A stretch of DNA of 64,000 nt from positions 27,070-91,069 of the forward strand of contig JADFYU010000002.1 of NCBI GenBank assembly GCA_015232865.1, written 5' to 3'. This DNA comes from Magnetococcales bacterium (lineage in GTDB: Bacteria; Pseudomonadota; Magnetococcia; Magnetococcales; UBA8363). The translations under genes were made by a program, and so were the position numbers. The notes beneath the pieces were generated by a model. It was not told where the DNA came from. It saw only the letters and a list, made by a program, of their open reading frames with translations, and did no database searches. This document shows, piece after piece, positions 60,878-64,000 of the stretch. Position 1 is the first letter of the stretch. Every line of letters begins with the position of its first letter.

Positions 60878-61594
60878 ATGGAAAAGCGGGACCAACTGTA
60901 TGAAGGAAAAGCCAAGGTGCTTTTCTCGACCGATGATGAAGAAAAGCTGATTCAATATTTCAAAGATGATGCGACGGCTTTTAACGGCGTAAAAAAAGGC
61001 ACCATCTCCGATAAGGGGGTGTTGAACAATCTGATTTCGGCCCGATTGATGACTCTTTTGGAGGTGGTTGGTATTCCGGTTCACTTCATCGAGCGCCTCA
61101 ATGATCGGGAGCAGTTGGTGCGCCGGGTGGAGATTGTCCCGATTGAGGTGGTGGTTCGCAACCGGGTTGCCGGTTCCATGGCTAAACGGCTTGGCATCAA
61201 AGAAGGGGTCGTCCTGCCGCGGCCCGTCATCGAATTCTACCTGAAGTCCGACGAACTGGACGACCCCCTTGTCACCTTGGATCATATTGAGGTGTTCAAC
61301 TGGGCCAGTCACGAAGAGATGGAGCAGATCATTGAGATGTCACATCGAATCAACGATATCATGGTCGGTTATTATGCCAACATCGGCATTCATCTCATTG
61401 ACTATAAACTGGAGTTTGGTCGCCTGAGCAATGATCTGGATACCTTGGTGCTGGCCGACGAGATTTCTCCGGACAATTGTCGCTTGTGGGATATGAAAAC
61501 CGGCAAAAAGCTGGATAAAGACCGTTTCCGCCGAGATCTGGGCGATGTTGAAGAGGCTTATATCGAGGTGGTCAAACGTATGGGACTGTCTTGA
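60878..61594 (+). CDS. purC: Phosphoribosylaminoimidazole-succinocarboxamide synthase
   Basis: A 238-residue SAICAR synthetase. Visible motifs are [54 protein letters not shown] and [16 protein letters not shown]. It ligates aspartate to CAIR in purine synthesis. The ATG at 60878 with AAGGATT upstream fits the family. purL follows after a 207-base spacer. Confidence 0.97.
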   Translation: MEKRDQLYEGKAKVLFSTDDEEKLIQYFKDDATAFNGVKKGTISDKGVLNNLISARLMTLLEVVGIPVHFIERLNDREQLVRRVEIVPIEVVVRNRVAGSMAKRLGIKEGVVLPRPVIEFYLKSDELDDPLVTLDHIEVFNWASHEEMEQIIEMSHRINDIMVGYYANIGIHLIDYKLEFGRLSNDLDTLVLADEISPDNCRLWDMKTGKKLDKDRFRRDLGDVEEAYIEVVKRMGLS

Positions 61595-61801
61595 TTTTTT
61601 TCGACCGGACCGTCTGTTTTTTGCTTGGGGCCGGGATTTCCTCGCCCCAGGCGGCTGCTTCCTAAGGCTGTTCCTGATGAGAATTCGGCGTAAAACCTCC
61701 GTAGCAATCCGCTGATTGACCATCGACATGCTGAATCTCATCCAGAGACCGATTGGTTTTAGAGGCAGATTCACCAATCCTACCAATTGACTGGGGACTT
61801 C

Positions 61802-64000
61802 ATGACCAAGCGTGATTTCCGGGTGTTGTCGGGGGGGGCTGCGCTCTCCTTGTTTCAAATGGAAAAACTTTCGACCTTTCTGGCTGCATTGACCCCGGCG
61901 GTCACGCTGAACTCGGCCCGTTTTGTACATTTTACCGCTTTGGATGCGCCCCTGTCAGCGGAAGAAGGGGCGGTTTTGTCGGCCCTGTTGACCTATGGGC
62001 AGGAGGATGACCGGCCGCTCTACAATGAGGCGACGGCTCTGGTGGTTGTGCCGCGCATGGGTTCCATCTCGCCCTGGTCCACCAAAGCGACTGAAATTGC
62101 CAAGCGGTGTGGATTGACCCAGATCCATCGACTGGAGCGGGGTATTGCCTACGATTGTGGAGCCGACCCGCTCTCCGTCACCCAGTTGGACGCTCTCAAA
62201 CCAGAAATTTTTGACCGCATGACCCAAGAGGTGGTTTTGGGGACCAAGGCGGCCTGCTCTCTCTTCGATCAGCAACAGCCGCGTCCGCTCCATCGTATTC
62301 CGGTATTACAGCAGGGCTTGTCAGCCCTTGAGCAGGCCAATGATCGGTTGGGATTGGCCCTGGCAGCCGATGAGATCGATTATCTGATCGCCTACTTCAT
62401 CAGTCGGGGCAGTGATCCGACCGATGTTGAGTTGATGATGTTTGCTCAGGCCAACTCCGAGCATTGCCGGCACAAAATTTTCAACGCCTCCTGGCAGATT
62501 GACGGACTGGCTCGATCGGAGACCCTGTTCGGAATGATCCGAAATACCGAGAAGGTCTCGCCGGGTGGGAGTCTGGTGGTCTATTCGGACAATTCGGCGG
62601 TGATGGCGGGTGGGGTGGGCGGGCGTTTTTACCCGGACCCAACCAGTGGGCTGTATGGGTATCACTCGGAAGATACGGCCATCCTGATGAAGGTGGAGAC
62701 CCATAACCATCCCACCGCCATCTCTCCCTATCCGGGGGCGGCGACCGGTTCGGGGGGGGAAATTCGTGATGAAGGGGCAACCGGGCGAGGTTCCGCTCCA
62801 AAAGCGGGCATGACCGGTTTTTCAGTCTCCAACCTGCAACTTGCCGATGCACCTCAACCCTGGGAAACCGACTATGGTCGCCCGGATCGGATTGTCTCGC
62901 CGGTGGAGATCATGCTGGAGGGACCGTTGGGTGGTGCCGCCTTTAACAACGAGTTTGGTCGTCCCAATCTGGGCGGCTATTTTCGCACCTACGAGCAGCG
63001 GGTCGGTGAGGAGGTTCGCGGCTATCACAAACCCATCATGATCGTCGGTGGCCTGGGCCACATTGATGCCACTCAGGTGGATAAACGGTCCATTCCGGTC
63101 GGCAGTCTGATCATCCAGATTGGTGGGCCGGCCATGTTGATCGGTTTGGGGGGAGGGGCCGCTTCGTCACAAGCCAGCGGCAGCTCTCATGCCGACCTGG
63201 ATTTTGCTTCTGTGCAGCGGGACAACCCCGAAATGGAGCGACGCTGTCAGGAGGTGATCAACCGTTGTTGGCAGCTGCGGGAGAAAAACCCCATTCTTTC
63301 CATCCACGACGTCGGGGCCGGTGGCTTGTCCAATGCCGTCCCGGAGGTGATTCATGGCGGCGGTGTCGGAGGGGTGTTTGAACTGGCCAATATTCCCAAC
63401 GACGATCCCGGCATGTCGCCCATGGAGATCTGGTGTAACGAAGCCCAGGAGCGCTATGTCCTGGCCATCCCCCCGGAGGCGCGGGCGTTGTTTGCCGATA
63501 TTTGCGCTCGGGAGCGTTGTCCGTGGGCGGTTTTGGGGATTGCCACGGCGGAGAAGCGCTTGCTTCTCAAGCAGGCATCGACTGGTGAGACCCCCATCGA
63601 TATGGACCTGGACGCTTTGCTGGGCAAACCGCCGAGAATGGAGCGAACGGTGGTTCGTTTGCCGAGGGCCCTCTCGCCCTTCATTGCCGATGGCATCGAC
63701 CTTCGGCAGGCGGCGGAACGAATTTTATCTCTACCGACGGTTGCCGACAAAGGTTTCCTGATCACCATTGGCGATCGCAGTGTGACCGGCCAGGTCTGTC
63801 GGGATCAGATGGTCGGTCCCTGGCAGGTGCCGGTGGCGGATGTGGCGGTGACGGCGCGGGGATATGCGGGGATGGAGGGAGAGGCCATGGCCATGGGCGA
63901 GCGAACGCCGGTCGCCTTGATCAACAGCCCGGCGTCGGGTCGTCTGGCGGTCGGAGAGGCGGTGACCAATATGGCCGCAGCCCGGATTGGCAAACTGTCC
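61802..64000 (+). CDS. purL: Phosphoribosylformylglycinamidine synthase, large single-chain type, truncated by window end
   Basis: The frame is open from ATG 61802 (GGGGAC upstream) to the window edge, giving 733 residues of a protein expected to be about 1290. The N-terminal PurS-like and linker domains precede the catalytic core ([42 protein letters not shown] as [30 protein letters not shown] and [16 protein letters not shown]). This is the gamma-type fused enzyme that also carries a C-terminal glutaminase domain, here out of view, unlike the PurS/PurL/PurQ split type. It converts FGAR to FGAM using glutamine. Confidence 0.96.
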   Translation, partial: MTKRDFRVLSGGAALSLFQMEKLSTFLAALTPAVTLNSARFVHFTALDAPLSAEEGAVLSALLTYGQEDDRPLYNEATALVVVPRMGSISPWSTKATEIAKRCGLTQIHRLERGIAYDCGADPLSVTQLDALKPEIFDRMTQEVVLGTKAACSLFDQQQPRPLHRIPVLQQGLSALEQANDRLGLALAADEIDYLIAYFISRGSDPTDVELMMFAQANSEHCRHKIFNASWQIDGLARSETLFGMIRNTEKVSPGGSLVVYSDNSAVMAGGVGGRFYPDPTSGLYGYHSEDTAILMKVETHNHPTAISPYPGAATGSGGEIRDEGATGRGSAPKAGMTGFSVSNLQLADAPQPWETDYGRPDRIVSPVEIMLEGPLGGAAFNNEFGRPNLGGYFRTYEQRVGEEVRGYHKPIMIVGGLGHIDATQVDKRSIPVGSLIIQIGGPAMLIGLGGGAASSQASGSSHADLDFASVQRDNPEMERRCQEVINRCWQLREKNPILSIHDVGAGGLSNAVPEVIHGGGVGGVFELANIPNDDPGMSPMEIWCNEAQERYVLAIPPEARALFADICARERCPWAVLGIATAEKRLLLKQASTGETPIDMDLDALLGKPPRMERTVVRLPRALSPFIADGIDLRQAAERILSLPTVADKGFLITIGDRSVTGQVCRDQMVGPWQVPVADVAVTARGYAGMEGEAMAMGERTPVALINSPASGRLAVGEAVTNMAAARIGKLS

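Overview
The window is a gene-dense chromosome segment (roughly 50-55 % GC by eye) from a Gram-negative proteobacterium. The Tol-Pal genes, outer-membrane lipoprotein-type lytic transglycosylases, the PII/Amt pair with a sigma-54 promoter, the Tim44-MltA pair and the AmgK-MurU pair all fit. The mix of alpha-like and gamma-like traits, together with FecR-domain giant proteins, HDOD and GGDEF/EAL signalling proteins, would suit a deep-branching lineage such as Magnetococcia. That placement is inference: no rRNA, tRNA or magnetosome gene was seen.

Layout. 1-5.6 kb: the N-terminal part of a giant FecR/Ig-like surface protein (reverse, running off the window), a single-domain response regulator, a TetR regulator and a MORN-repeat membrane protein. 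5.9-15.1 kb: one very tight leftward gene train yebC-ruvC-ruvA-ruvB-ybgC-tolQ-tolR-tolA-glcF-tim44-mltA (Holliday junction processing, envelope constriction, murein turnover), without tolB or pal. 15.3-21.8 kb: recQ with an odd start, then methyltransferase, GNAT/FemAB-like, PIG-L deacetylase and propeller genes that look like a small surface-glycan or metabolite set. 22.0-28.2 kb: leftward xseA, M23 peptidase, xseB-ispA-dxs-tlyA. 28.4-32.0 kb: VOC protein, a small membrane protein, then tsaE-amgK-murU. 32.3-43.1 kb (rightward): isoaspartate methyltransferase-like gene, a 52-residue membrane protein, lysC-cimA, glnB, a cNMP-binding/degenerate GGDEF protein, an FAD oxidoreductase with an M48 protease, and a PAS-GGDEF-EAL protein coupled to an RNase D-like exonuclease. 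43.4-52.4 kb: WD40 propeller, ferritin-like protein, radical SAM AmrS with MltF, and a probable nitric-oxide module (NnrS/CcoN-like membrane protein divergent from a DUF2249-hemerythrin with a perfect FNR box), then small genes. 52.8-57.6 kb: a compact three-gene operon coding for a ZorA/MotA-like channel subunit with a roughly 770-residue cytoplasmic tail, an HDOD protein, and a ZorB/MotB-like subunit. 57.9-64 kb: sigma-54-driven glnK-amtB, a YmdB-type phosphoesterase, purC and the first 733 codons of purL.

The most unusual content is the ZorA-HDOD-ZorB-like operon, which has stator genes like those of Zorya defence but none of the known Zorya effectors. Next is a family of three imperfect-palindrome foldback repeats in intergenic DNA (about 36.6, 43.2 and 51.4 kb). 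Other points are the FNR-controlled hemerythrin gene, the apparent ATT start of recQ, and a paired-palindrome region near 52.8 kb. No CRISPR array, transposase, phage gene, rRNA or tRNA was seen.
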